From NCBI RefSeq assembly GCF_026151205.1, contig NC_087076.1:20888828-20952827 (forward strand): DNA of 64,000 bases, given 5' to 3'. The position numbers and the translations under genes were made by a program. Below the pieces are notes generated by a model, which searched no databases, was not told where the DNA came from, and saw only the letters and a program-made list of their open reading frames with translations. Below, piece after piece: positions 1 to 11,699 of the stretch. The stretch's first letter is position 1. Each line of letters opens with the position of its first letter. This stretch comes from Bolinopsis microptera. Its lineage: Eukaryota; Ctenophora; Tentaculata; Lobata; Bolinopsidae.

Positions 1-1560
1 TAGCCATAGCACTTCAAGAAATCCGTTCCCACCACACAGGGCTTCCAGAGTGAGCTAGCGGAAAGACTCACGATCGCGATTAGTGGTTTGCTTCACGTAC
101 TGTCAGGCTAACTGGTAATGTGGATCCATTTTCTTTAGCATTAGCCATGAGACTGAGAGCGGTCAATACAACTATGTTCAACCCTTTGCATTTGCGTTCA
201 ATTCATTAGCATCTCCATTGTTTCACACAATCGAGTCCGAAGAGGCCGTGCTGTTGACAAGATGAAGGAGTTGAACTATTGCTTTCGATTGTGTTCCATT
301 CACAATGGTCAGCCCCTATGGACTCATCTCTGTCCATCTTGACCTGGCTATCAGTTTCTCCATTGGGGGCGGGGGCCGCTGCTGCTGTACAGAAAAAATG
401 GTATGTCTTACATGTTTACTTATCGGACGTTTTGTGACCAGGTCATTGTGTGAACGGACTTTTAAATTTTACGTATTTACACTTAATTAGTCAAATATGT
501 CACTGTTCTTTAGATTATAGAATTGGGGACTGTCGGGAAATTAATACACGTTGTGTCGTGGTCGGATCAACATAGGATTGATTTACTTTCAGTGGAGTTA
601 TAGAATTTATAAGGACTATTGGAAACCGGGAATAGATACTAGAAAACAATACTATAATATAAATAATCACGTCAGGACTCTTTTATAAAAAACAAATAAC
701 CTAATTTTGAAAGGGCTGCAAGGACTTTCTGGATTTCTTATGACTGGAAGCTTAACGTATCCGGGCGGAACGGATTAAAACAGGAGCAACCTCATGAACC
801 GAGAATTAATATCGGTACTCCGATTGTAATTATAGGGCTAAACTTCCACATAAAGTTGGTTTCATTCCATAATATATTGATATTTGACCAATTTTTTTGG
901 GCCAAAAATACGATAAAATTTGGTGCGTTTGCCCAAATTATGGTCATATGGTTTTTGGCTCATAACTCAGTCATTTGTTGTTCTCCAATCTTATGAAAAT
1001 TCATTTTTGTGTTTAGGGGTCCATCTAGCTACAAATGTAGAGATCCAATATCTGGTTTTTGGGAATGCTAAGGCTATTTGCCCTAATTTTGGGCCTAATT
1101 TGGACCAATATGGGAGGGGCTGCCTAGCGAGCACCGTTTGGCGGGTTGGGGTCCGGACCCACTCAAAGTTCGCGTCACCGGTCCCTCCCCCCCTTATTGA
1201 ATGAAATATATCGTGAAAGCACTAATCGAAATTGGTTTAAAAAAACGAATATTTTGATTAAATAATTAACGGAAAAATTGTCCATCCGGTAAAAAAATTA
1301 AAATTTTATTACGTAATCAACGGACCAAACGGCAACAACATTCTCTCACATCTACGTTTCGCACGTCTTTCCTTGTGGTGGCGCTTTTTTCTTGCTTCCG
1401 AGATAGCGAGCAATAGACTTTCATACCTCATAACATCGATACTTGAACGAGGTCTCATCTAGTCGATGGGTGGCCTCATCCACACACTTCTCTTTTATGA
1501 TGTATCATCGTTCCTCCATTCACTCGTTTTATGGCACAAACTGTTTTACTGCGTCTCATG
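1..1560. other. No recognisable gene
   Basis: Short open frames here show no domain, splice pattern or family resemblance. The sequence is AT-rich with no clear repeat structure. I see nothing that can be annotated. Confidence 0.5.
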
Positions 1561-1599
1561 TGATGTTATAGACACATGTAATGTCACGCGCATCCTCGA

Positions 1600-3226
1600 G
1601 TACAAACAGGCCATCGAGCCCTTTGAGGAGGTCGTCCTGTCAATCTCTTTCCATAGTTTAGTTTCATCCAGTAGAAAATTGGGAAACCGTGTCTCTGGCA
1701 TTTGAAAACGTGTCTGACCCTTTGTCTAGCCGAAACGATGAAGGTTTCAATAGACTTATTCCAGCTCGCCTGAGAAACTTCTTCATTGGAGACATGGATG
1801 AACAACTTTTCTTCCAAGATATTCTAAGGGAGGACAGATGGAAGACCTCGAACCGTTCATCTGCTTCTTTGTTGTGTTCCAAAATCAGACATTTAACAGA
1901 AATAGTAATAACAGAAGCTCTTGTTGATACGGATATTGGTGGGGTTACTTTTAGTTCTACTGTTCTTATTTCCAAAAGCTGATGGTACGCTCACATTTGC
2001 ACGCTGATTGTTGTCACAGATCTCGGTCAATAGTACCATACCCCACTGGATGTTGGCTCCAAGGATAAAAAAAAGTTTAACTGACCTGTTCAAAAGGATT
2101 ATACCTCCTCTGTTTGCTTTATACTGTCTCTTTTCAGTGTAGGTCGCGGGACGCAAACTTGTGTTCGCCATGCATTGTGTCTTTTTAGCGTTGATCTTTA
2201 ACCCAGCATAAGAGGTGTGATAAGCTATTAGATCAGTGGTACTCTATTGAAGCCTTCTTCAAGTATTGTCAATCACTGCCAGAATCATCAGCGTAGTAAC
2301 TAATCCATGGTAACTTTTTCATTGCACATCTCAGTTTCTTTTGAAGTACTGAACATAATGATTGACCTTGTGAAAATCAGCCAAAAGATACCAGTGTTCA
2401 GACAAAAATTAAATACAGGAGCGGCCCTGGTTATCAACCTGATCAGTGCCTGGGAATTGGCAGAGAACACAATCAGAAATTTCCCCATTATAACCCTGAC
2501 AGCATCTTGGTGCCGTTGAAAAATGCCTGAATGATTTCTAATTTATTTCTGGGATGTCCAAAGTTGTCTCATGCATTGACCAGATAAACTCTCTTCTGAT
2601 GGATTAAAACGACTGCCTTAATATCAATGAAATTAACTAAAAGTGGAATGTCTAAAATTACAATGCAGTTATGAATAATCGGTGAAAGATGGAATAAATC
2701 TGATCAATACATGAGTCGTTTCCGTTCTGTACAATCCACTGGTTTTCCCTACTAGAAGGACACTCCATTTCAACATCCAGCCTCTCCTTAAGAAAGATCC
2801 ATTTGATGAAACCCTAGACGATGTTGCCCTAAGGAGTTATACCCTTATATTATGCAGTTTGAGGTGTCTCCCTTCTTATCCATAACCCACTTTAACCCCT
2901 TAAGCCATCATCAGGGATCGCCTCATCATTCCCATTACCTTTTTTAATCAGTAGCTCTTGTTGGGCAAACAAGTGCACTTCCGCCATACTTAAGTTGCTC
3001 AATTAGTTATCTCATCTACCCCCGCTCTCTTGCAGTTCTTTCTACTATAGAGCCATAAAACTAATCTAATCTCTAGAAGGTGGTCCATCAGAACAAGTAA
3101 AGTAAGGTATCTAAAACTCATTTTACTCGGTTGTGAGGGCACACCATCGAGGTAATCCAAGGATTAGCATCAGATAGTGGAGGATTAAGAGATCAGTAAA
3201 GTGCCCCTTCCACCTTTCCTTCTGAA
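1600..3226 (-). pseudogene. Decayed RTE-type LINE fragment (reverse transcriptase part)
   Basis: Read on the minus strand, this stretch is colinear with the reverse-transcriptase half of the better preserved RTE element at 27172-30790. The C-terminal end near 1640-1800 retains NEEVSQA and LNYGKRLTGRPP, matching NDEVLRRAG and PNYGKRSRGRPR of the other copy. The part near 2400-2440 retains VFNFCLN, and 3060-3226 aligns with the sequence around 28950-29130. Frameshifts and stops are scattered throughout, so no protein can be made. The copy is far older than the 27-30 kb one. The end near 3226 abuts a small MITE-like repeat. Confidence 0.8.
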
Positions 3227-3325
3227 TGTCGCGTCGTGACCCCCATTGTCAGTTGCCTTAGTGAAAGCCATGATGAGTCGTGCACTCGTGGCGCCGGGGC
3301 TACACACGTATGGCAAGCAATCAAG
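3227..3325 (+). repeat. Degenerate copy of the small 9-bp-TSD element (family M1)
   Basis: The block starts with GCGTCGTGACCCCCATTGTC, has the GC-rich middle with CGTGCACTCGTGGCGCC and ends near CACACGTATGGCAAGC. This is the same order of motifs as the better copies at 33772, 45382, 51723 and 51984. It is too eroded for target duplications to be read. Confidence 0.55.
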
Positions 3326-3436
3326 CACTGTCATACTTTGATAGTAGGAGGTTTCGTGAGTCCTAAATGATGCAATTGGAAAAGGTTTGGGTCAGCCGGA
3401 ATGTAAACCTAAAAATTTGAACCTAAAAGGTCTTAA

Positions 3437-3834
3437 GGGGGTCGTTCACCATATTACCGTTTTATGCCGAGGGGGGAGGGGGTTCTCCCAAATGCTTACG
3501 GGTTGATCATGAATCATGTTGAGCCGAAATCATTGTTATGATATCCGGGCAAGCACTTCTCTATTACTTACTATATATTATAGCGGCATTATTCGATCAA
3601 TTTCTAATTATTATCACATGATAGCATGATCAGGGTAGCATGTAACAGTTAGAGAAAGTGGTTTTCTAGGGGGAAAACGTCAAGGGGGGGGGGGGGGGGG
3701 GGGGGTCAGGCCATGATTAAGTAATATTGCTGTCTGGGGGGGGTGGGGGTTGGGTATGGATAACGGTTGATTTTGGAAGGGGGGAGGGGGTAAAAATTGC
3801 TAAAATATGAATACGTAATATGTGAACGGACCCC
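3437..3834. mobile_element. Harbinger-like MITE with TAA target duplication, copy 1
   Basis: The ends are inverted: GGGGGTCGTTCACCATATTA on the left and, read from the right, GGGGTCCGTTCACATATTACG. TAA stands directly outside both ends (3434-3436 and 3835-3837), the 3-bp duplication typical of PIF/Harbinger elements. The inside has long G runs (3685-3706, 3737-3752) and no coding capacity, so it is non-autonomous. A second copy is at 21724-21906 and an eroded one near 52788-52921. Confidence 0.75.
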
Positions 3835-3869
3835 TAAATCCTTTGGAGGCTTCGTTTGGGCCGGGACAA

Positions 3870-4236
3870 TATGTCCGACAGCGCACATCTGTCCGACTCA
3901 GAAGATAGGTTATTGGACAATAGTTTTTGTGCGGTACACCGTACGATTTTCTTGAAACTTTCCATTAATGTTTGGTGGTTATAGGACGAGTATTACTGTG
4001 TAAGTTTAAGACGAGTTTCTATGTGCCCAAATTTAAGATATTACCTTAAACAATAAAGTGTTACAAAAGCATATATCTGGAGATACTAACGTTACGATTT
4101 TCTTGGAAACCTATTCTAGCATCAGTAAGTTAGATTTAAGCAACAAATATATTTGTGAAAGTGTTGGATAAATTTCTATATCGCCAAATTTGAGATTTCA
4201 CTTCAAACACACGAAATAGTGCTGTCGGACAGTTGT
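3870..4236. repeat. Possible small inverted-repeat element
   Basis: TGTCCGACAGCGCAC near 3871 faces GTGCTGTCGGACA near 4221 in inverted orientation. Inside, two similar segments of about 130 bp (3945-4065 and 4090-4218) follow each other, each with ACGATTTTCTTG and CCAAATTTGAGAT-like sequence. This fits a MITE with an internal duplication, but I found no clear target duplication. Confidence 0.4.
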
Positions 4237-4477
4237 CGTGTTATCGATCCTATCGCGCTAAATTATTGACCTTATAAGGTATTCGTGACGTCGCGTATCC
4301 TTGACATTTGGACAGAGTAACTGTACAGACATGCAGTCAGTCAGGCACAGATTTTTGTTAGGCACGGCTTTTGAAAAGATCGTGCCAAGCTTGCATGAGG
4401 AGTTGTCACGTATCCTTGGCACGCCTCTAAACAAACCTACGTGCCTATGGTCATGACGTCTTGCCTGTTGGATTCCG

Positions 4478-4645
4478 TATGACCGCACTATGACAACAGT
4501 CATGGTGACACAGTCATGGTGACAACGTCATGGGACACAGTCATGGTGACATTCTACGTCATGGTGACCAACAGTCTGGTGACAACTGTCCATCAATGGT
4601 GACAACGTCATGGTGACAACAGCCATGGTGACATATACAGTCTTA
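4478..4645. repeat. Degenerate short tandem repeat, core CATGGTGACAACAGT
   Basis: CATGGTGACA recurs about eight times with variable spacing (15-25 bp). The units differ by small insertions, so it is an old minisatellite. Confidence 0.75.
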
Positions 4646-5379
4646 GTTCTGTCGGGCCATTAAATAGGAAATAAATTATTGCGACTTCTTACAATTCCTT
4701 TTACAATTTTGTAGAAACCCTCCTAAATTCCATGATTAACATTTATCAATTGCCTCAGTAGTCATGAGTAATATACAATTAACAGGCTTGGTACCAGTCG
4801 AACGTGTGTGGACATTGAGTGGGATCTTGAGTCGACACCTTCTGTAATTAATCTAATAGTGTGATGGGGAGTAACGATTGGGTGGTAGTGTCCTTCCTCT
4901 CAGCTGTCCCTTTTAGGGGTGGAGTATGCAGGGAGGTGTCCAGGCTCTACTTCAGCTCTTACTCCAACTATACCATCTCGGCGGGTGTACCCAATACGCC
5001 CCCTAACTTCGCCTGTTAATCCCCCCCTCATGCTAAATAACAAGGTTTGGCGTTCACACTACCACAGAACTGCAGGTTTTAGAGTAGTGATAAAGTAACG
5101 AGTTGAGGTGCTCAACTACCACTGATCCGTTTCAATACAACGTGTATATAAGGTTGCGTGCACCGTTATGGAATCTGAGACGTGGCAAATGATAACGTTA
5201 CATTCCTCCGAAACCAGAATACTGATTACTTCTGACCACTACCAGGTGACTAATAACACAAGCATTGTTTTATACTATAGTAACAATAACTTATTTATTA
5301 GATTCCTTGCTGTTTCTCTCGTATAAGCTCGTGATACGTGTTTTCTGTCTTAATTTAAGTGTGTTATTTAACATATAAT
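4646..5379. other. No recognisable gene
   Basis: AT-rich sequence without a convincing open frame, RNA gene or repeat partner elsewhere in the window. Confidence 0.45.
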
Positions 5380-6560
5380 ATAAAAAACATATATAGGATA
5401 TGGGATACAGGGATAGTTACGCATATTTGTTATTTTTTAACTTAATAAAGTGGTCATTATTTTTTATCTATTAGATGTTCTCCAAAATTGTTTAAAGATA
5501 ACATTCTTTCTCTGAGGCAGAGTTATAATCAATACTTGGACAATAGCGGATTGCAAAATAGCTAACTTTAATTTTTAAATATTGCTATATTTTGTAGTTT
5601 AGCTAGTCATCATGGAGAAAGGCACTTTTTCAGTGAAAAATTTGGGCATGGATCTTAGGGGTTGAAAGAATTTTAATTGAAAAAATGATTTTTTACGGCA
5701 AGTTTCCCTTAAATGAATTTTTTTACTCAGCGTGATAATCAGCTTATTGGGCGCTTTTTTTCGGCGCTTTTTTTCAAAAAAAACAAGCCGTTTATATCGA
5801 TTTTTTAACGATTATAAGCGGTTTTTTGAATTCTTTCAGTAAAACCCACTTATCAAGCGCTTTATAAGCGTTTTTTAGCCGCTTCTACAAACAGCCAAAT
5901 TGTAACCCACTTATAAGCGACTTATAATCGCTTATAAATGGTTGGAAAGGTGCACCATCTAACGAAAAAAGTCGTAAAATATGTAGGTAATGGTCATATG
6001 TACCCATCCAATCAACTGGACACTCAAAATTTTGGTCAAAAACGGCAGCAAGGGGTCCATATTTACTCTGTCACATGTTTATAGTGTGACAATGTAACCA
6101 TTTCCGTGCCGGCCGTATTTAAGCGATATCTTATCACCTGATTAAGATATCGTTATGTGACAAAGTTAGCCTAGAGGATGAGACGATTATCCTAACCATC
6201 AAGGGTTTGTGTAATTTCATAGTGTGACAAAGTCAACTACACTGTGCCTTTTAATAGGGTCACTTATATTTACCAATATCCTCAAACTCAAATGAACGTG
6301 TCCATATAGTATAGGATATGGGATATAGGATAGTAAATAGTTAGTACATATTGTTATGTATAACTTAATAAAGTGGTCATCATTTTATCATTTACTGTTC
6401 TCCGAATGAAATGAAATCATATTCTTTCAGATTGCAAAATAGCTAACTATGATTTAGAAATATTGCATATTTTGTAGTAGACATCATGGAGACAAGCCAT
6501 TTTCAGCTATTAAGGTTGAAACAATTATCAATTGAAAACTGATGTTTTTACAAAATATCT
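5380..6560. repeat. Duplicated ~260-bp segment with divergent copies
   Basis: Segment 5385-5660 resembles 6312-6545: both run from GATATGGGATA through TTAATAAAGTGGTCAT, TGTTCTCC, GATTGCAAAATAGCTAAC to CATCATGGAGA. The first copy has extra T and A residues at almost every homopolymer. The spacer near 5740-5940 contains repeated GCGCTTTTTTTC and many CTTATAAGCG words, some inverted, and could fold back on itself. No coding sequence is seen. Confidence 0.6.
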
Positions 6561-6719
6561 TGAACATAAGCAGTTAGGTATTTTACCAAACAAACTCAAA
6601 ACTTTTTTGGTTCAATATTTATTTTGCAGAGTTTACACAATATGTGGATTGTGCTTCATAGTTTGTTGATGAGCCGAATTTTTAGTTTTAATCCTAATGA
6701 CTGATAGCAATTTAAATTA

Positions 6720-8330
6720 GTATTGGGCTTAGAACCAAGAAGGAAAATTTGTGGTGAAAATTACAAGAACCGTAAGAGTCTGGGTGGCAATAATTTCCTC
6801 GAAAAATCGTGGAATATGTGGATATTTAATTTTTCACATATTGTTTTAAATCTAATGTTATTGTAACGCATCTGAACTGTACTTAAATAGTTATACAATA
6901 ACGATTTTCTTATCTACCACTACGATTTGCCAGTTTTAACGTTATTAATTCCAGGGCCGTGTGCAGAAGGAACATATCGGAATGATGCTATGACAAACTG
7001 TGAGACATGTGACGCTGGATTGACCCTAAACTCTGACAAAACAGCCTGTGGTAAGATAACTTTAAAGCTTATATTTAATATTATTGTTGTGTTTTAAATT
7101 TGAATTGACTGTGCTATAATAGAATGAAAACTGAGGATATTGGTACTCACAATAACTTCTAAATAAGGTAGTTCAAAAGAATTGCTGCTTAAAGATTTCC
7201 TAATTCTTCAGAGCTATGTCCAGCTGGAAGCTACAAGAACATTGAAATGACACATGTGAAGAATGCCTTGATAACACGATCAGTTCAGAAGGAGCAGCCT
7301 TGTGTACAACTTGTGAACTTGGCCAGGAACGAAACTCAGGGGAGAACAAAATGTGGTAAGAAATTGTTAACAAGAACCAAGCTGAGATGATTATATCTAT
7401 ATAGATTATAGATGGGCAAAGATAGGATAAGGGTTAAGACTAGACGGGATAAGGATAAGGCGCCAGATTGGGCTTAGAATCAAGAAGGCAAATTTGTGGT
7501 ACGAAAAGACAAGAACCGTGAGAGTTTGGGTGGTAATAATTCTAACAAAAACCGTGGTTGTGTGGATATTTAATTTTTTACCTATTGTTTTAAATCTTAT
7601 GTAATTGTAACACATATGAAGTGTACTTATATAATAACGATTTTCTTATCTTCCACAACGATTTGCCATTTTTAACGTTATAATTGTAGAGCCGTGTGTA
7701 GAAGGAACATATCGGAATGATGCTATGACAAGCTGTGAGACATGTGACGCTGGATTGACACCAAACTCTGACAAAACAGCCTGTGGTAAGATAACTTTGA
7801 AGCTTATATTTAATATTATTGCTGTGTTTTAAATTTGAAATAACTGTGCTATTATAGAATGAAAACCGAGGATATTGGTACTCACAATAACTTCTAAATA
7901 GAGCTGAGATGATTATATCTATATTATATAGATGGGCAAAGATAGGCTAAGGGTTAAGACGGGATCAGGATAAGGCGCCAGATAGGGCTTAGAATCAAGA
8001 AGGCAAATTTGTGGTAAGAAAAGACAAGAACCGTAAGAGTCTGGGTGGTAATAATTCTATCAAAAAACCGTGGTTGTGTGATATTTAATTATTCACCTAT
8101 TGTTTTAAATCTAATTTGATTTAACACATCTGAAGTGTACTTATATAATAACGATTTCCTTATCTTCCACAACGATTTACCAGTTGTAATAATATATAAC
8201 GTTATAATTCCAGAGCCGTGTGGGGAAGGAACATATCGGAATGATGCTATGACAAGCTGTGAGACATGCGACTCTGGATGGAAACCAAACACTAACAAAA
8301 CTGCCTGTGGTAAGATAACTTTAAATTTTA
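6720..8330 (+). repeat. Three tandem copies of an exon-bearing genomic segment
   Basis: Three segments, starting near 6722, 7468 and 7985, share GGGCTTAGAA, AAGAACCGTAAGAGTCTGGG, an AT-rich intron part, the acceptor and the 96-bp exon. The first two also share the following intron. The third is closer to the second. This is duplication of one exon with its introns, the usual way modular extracellular proteins lengthen. Confidence 0.8.
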
Positions 8331-8760
8331 TATTATTGTTATGTTTTAAATTTAATTTAACTGCGCTACAGAATGGTAAATTGTATACAGTATTTGAGAC
8401 TTGGACCACCGAGCAAACGATAGTATAGTTATATTTGAGGTTGCTTGAAAGGGTTCGGGTTGGGACAGGAAAACTAAATCGCGGAACTGCGGAAGAAAAC
8501 ACAGGAAACCGTCAAAATAACCTTATTAATCAATTTAACGTGATTTAATATGACATATCGACAGTGAGCTGTACGGGACTGAAGCCTGAGTGGAGAACTG
8601 CGATCAGAACAACAACACAGTTCCCAGTAGTCCCAGGAACCGTGGTGGAAGTGAATTGTGTTGACTCCAGAGCTCTCCATAAAGGGGAGCAGCGAGGTGA
8701 CCTGCACCTCAGGAACGGAATTTATTTTCGATTTTAATGAACCCGAGTGTATAAATACAG
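6955..8760 (+). CDS. Extracellular modular protein, partial: GCC2/GCC3-like cysteine modules and a sushi domain
   Basis: Five exons can be placed: 6955-7050, 7212-7355, 7690-7785, 8214-8309 and 8565-8760, each with AG acceptor and GT donor, nearly all phase 1 to phase 1. The 96-bp exons encode a module such as EGTYRNDAMTSCETCD followed by NKTAC, the C-x2-C spacing of ephrin-receptor-like GCC2/GCC3 repeats. The 144-bp exon has CPAGSYKN and, in another frame, CEECLDNT and CTTCELGQ, so it carries two opposite frame changes. The last exon has SCTGLKPEW, VVPGTVVEVNC and, one frame away, SSEVTCTSG and NEPEC, a sushi/CCP pattern with one extra base (196 bp, not 195). Such proteins are secreted or cell-surface adhesion or recognition molecules. 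No start, signal peptide or end is visible. The lesions suggest a pseudogene or assembly indels. Confidence 0.6.
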
Positions 8761-9140
8761 GTATTGTAGAGGCGGATATGCTAAATGACCATAATCATCA
8801 CTACAAAAGGATAACTAAACTCTTCGTACAACCAGGGTAGTATCAGCATAACTGACGAAAGGGGGGTAAAATAATGTCGTAAGGGGGAGAGTTGGTTAAT
8901 GGTTATATTACTATAGAAAACTGATTTAATTTAATCTTACAGTTGATGGGCTATGACAAATAGCTCAGATGATACTGCAATCTAACTTAGATATCCAAAT
9001 AAGAAAATGTGTGTTTGAGTTTCCGGGTGGAAAAGTATGACAGCAGAAACCCAGTACCCATAAGTCCCCAGAAAAGTTATCGAGGTAACCTGTTCTGAGA
9101 TCCCAACACAACAGCATTTGACAAAGCAAAATAAAATGTA
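8761..9140 (+). other. Presumed intron or flank of the modular gene
   Basis: No further exon with an acceptor and cysteine pattern could be placed. A donor-like GTATTG follows the sushi exon at 8761. A short G run lies at 8859-8866. Confidence 0.4.
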
Positions 9141-10183
9141 AAATCAATTTAAATTCAAAAATTTAACAAAGAATGCATTTCATTATAACATAGTAAAACA
9201 CTTTGTTTCATAAATATATTCAATTTAAACGAAAACACTTAATACAATCGTGAGATGTACGTAGAATCCAGCTCAAACATAAACCCTTGATGATATAGTC
9301 TAGCAAATATTAGATACTAACCGCAAATCTGGTGATATCCATTTCAAATAACAAAAACCAAAGATCTTCATAAGGTCTAACGATAATCTACTCCTATCTC
9401 AAGTTATTAATTAACAACCCCAGGAACAATGACGATGATGTATAAAGTCTATACGAATGTCGACAGAATAGAGATGAACAGGAAGAAAGAGAGAGAATAT
9501 CACCTCCAATTAATTTATGAGAATTTAAGGTTAGTAAGAATAATGTCCACTTAAAGTGTTTGTTTTTTTTCGTCATATACTGCAACACTTCTATTGTGCT
9601 GAATTCCTAAAATTCAATTGCTGTTTAAAACACATTGCTATTATGAAATGAAATGAGGTATTTATATCCCGATCATATGATTAACCAACAACACAAGGAA
9701 GGTTGTTGTTAAATGTTAACCATGTCAGAGCGGCTGACTGTGAGTGATGTGAGCAACTGGGTAAAAGTAAACTAAAGTATAACTCATCATAAGGCAAAGA
9801 CAAAATTAAAACATCTTAATTATTTTTCCAGTTTAACTGTGACCAAATTTTACATTTTGAACATGAACCGTGTTGATTACCAGAGATTACTGTACAATAC
9901 CAAAAATATTGTGTCTCTCGGCAATAAAATCACCATTTCAGAATACAGATTACAAAACGAGCTTCATGGCATTGATAAGTGATGAATACCCCGATAAAAG
10001 ACACATAACTCCATCACTGTGAGACATATTTGTGTTTATAAAAATTTATTAACATTATTCAATGTTAAATACATATTATTTATAAATATGTATTTAACAT
10101 TAAATTAAATTCAAAATCTATTCAAAGATTTAGCAAAGGTGTGATGTATTGCTATTATATCATATTATAACAATTTGTTTCAG

Positions 10184-10279
10184 ACCCTTGCTCAGTGCTC
10201 ACTGCTCAGCGGGAACGAACTTTTCAACTGAAAAGACAAAATGCGAATCCTTTGTTGACCATTTTACGAGCTGTGAGCA
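10184..10279 (+). pseudogene. Degenerate cysteine-module exon (96 bp)
   Basis: It is flanked by TTTCAG and the strong donor GTAAGT and is the same length (96 bp) as the module exons at 6955, 7690 and 8214. In one frame it reads SAGTNFSTEKTKCE then TSCE, the GCC2/GCC3 style; in the frame set by the usual phase-1 acceptor it reads DPCSVLTA. The two halves are out of frame, so it is probably dead unless spliced differently. The amplified copies downstream descend from this type of exon. Confidence 0.5.
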
Positions 10280-10429
10280 GTAAGTACAAGAAGCGAAAGA
10301 TTACTCTTTTCCGTCGAAATCTTTCAAAAAAACTGCTCAATCAATATCCAAAAAATTGTAACATTATAAGGCTTATATCTTTATATTAATACTTCTCATA
10401 CAAAGTTACAAGAAAGTCTTCATGTTATG

Positions 10430-10733
10430 CAGTGGCAAAACGTTGCCTGTTGGCGCCCCCCCCCCGCCGAAAAAGCGCCCCCCTGTTGGCGCCCCCTCCC
10501 CTTTGGTACCCCCTCCTAAAATTGAACAAATTAGGTGATTTGGGAGAATACGCCGGTAAAATCTCTAAAAAAAGTGCGTTTCTAGAGCAAAACGCGCAGT
10601 TTTGCTAGTACTTAAGTTAAGTTTTCGAAATTGTCCCACATTCAAACGACGATTTGGCGCCCCCCCCCTAAGACGGCGCCCCCCCCCGCAGTCACGCACA
10701 GCGGGGTCAGCGGGGCCCTTTGTTACGCCACTG
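10430..10733. mobile_element. hAT-type MITE
   Basis: The ends are CAGTGGCAAAACG and, inverted, CAGTGGCGTAACAAAGG. The 8-bp duplication ATGTTATG is perfect on both sides (10422-10429 and 10734-10741). The CAGTGGC terminus and 8-bp duplication are characteristic of hAT elements. The inside is rich in GGCGCCCCCC runs and has no coding capacity. It sits in the intron following the degenerate module exon. Confidence 0.85.
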
Positions 10734-11699
10734 ATGTTATGTATCCTGGGTTTGGACAGGATGATATTACCCCTTAAAATATTTCCATCGCGTTACATAA
10801 TACTCAATAAATGTAATAGATTTGTAGTGTTGTAATTAGTTTTCAACTGCTGAAGTTTATCCAGCCCTAATATATAACAACTTTAGAAAAGCAAAGTTAT
10901 TTGCCTTCGTTTTTAAACCAACTTTCAGCTTAATCAGCAGCTACAATTACGGTACGTACCTATACTTAATAAGTAGAATCTAGTTAATTGTTATTACATA
11001 CACCATTGATAGCTTGGTAATATTGTCTAGCAAATATTAGAAACTGACTGGAGATCCGGTGCTTTCCATTTCAAATTTGGCAAAAGCGAGAAGATCTTTA
11101 TATTATCGTAAATTAATGATAATTTACTCTTATTTTAAGTTATTAATAACCAACTCCAGGAACGAAGACGATGCAGTATAAAGACTATACGAATTTTCAA
11201 CAGGTAGAAAGAAAGGATATCAGCTTCAACCAATTAATGAGAATTGATGGTTAGTAATTATAGGTTAGTAAAATGACCCTTTTTAAAGTGCTTTTTCGTG
11301 ATAACACTTCTATTGTGCTGAATTCCTAAAATTCAATCGCTGTTTAATACACACATTGATAATATCTAACTTATTTTGAACTTGACTGTGATCAAATTTT
11401 GAACATGAACTGTGCTGATCACCAGAAATTACATGTACAATACCAGAAATAATGTGTCACTCGGCAATCAAATCACCATTTCAGAATACAGATTACAGAA
11501 ACGAGCTTCATGGCATTGATAAGGATGAATACCCTGAAAAGACACATAACTCCATCACTGTGAGACATGTTTGTGTTTATAAACATTTATAAACATTATT
11601 CAATGTTAAATACATATCATTTATAAATATGTATTTAACATTGAACAAAATTCAAAATATATTCAAAGATTTAACAAAGTTTTGATGTTTTGCTATCAC

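Noticed and set aside
4258-4503. Minus-strand 81-codon protein
   Set aside because: It overlaps a degenerate tandem repeat, has no domain, and no splice or start context.
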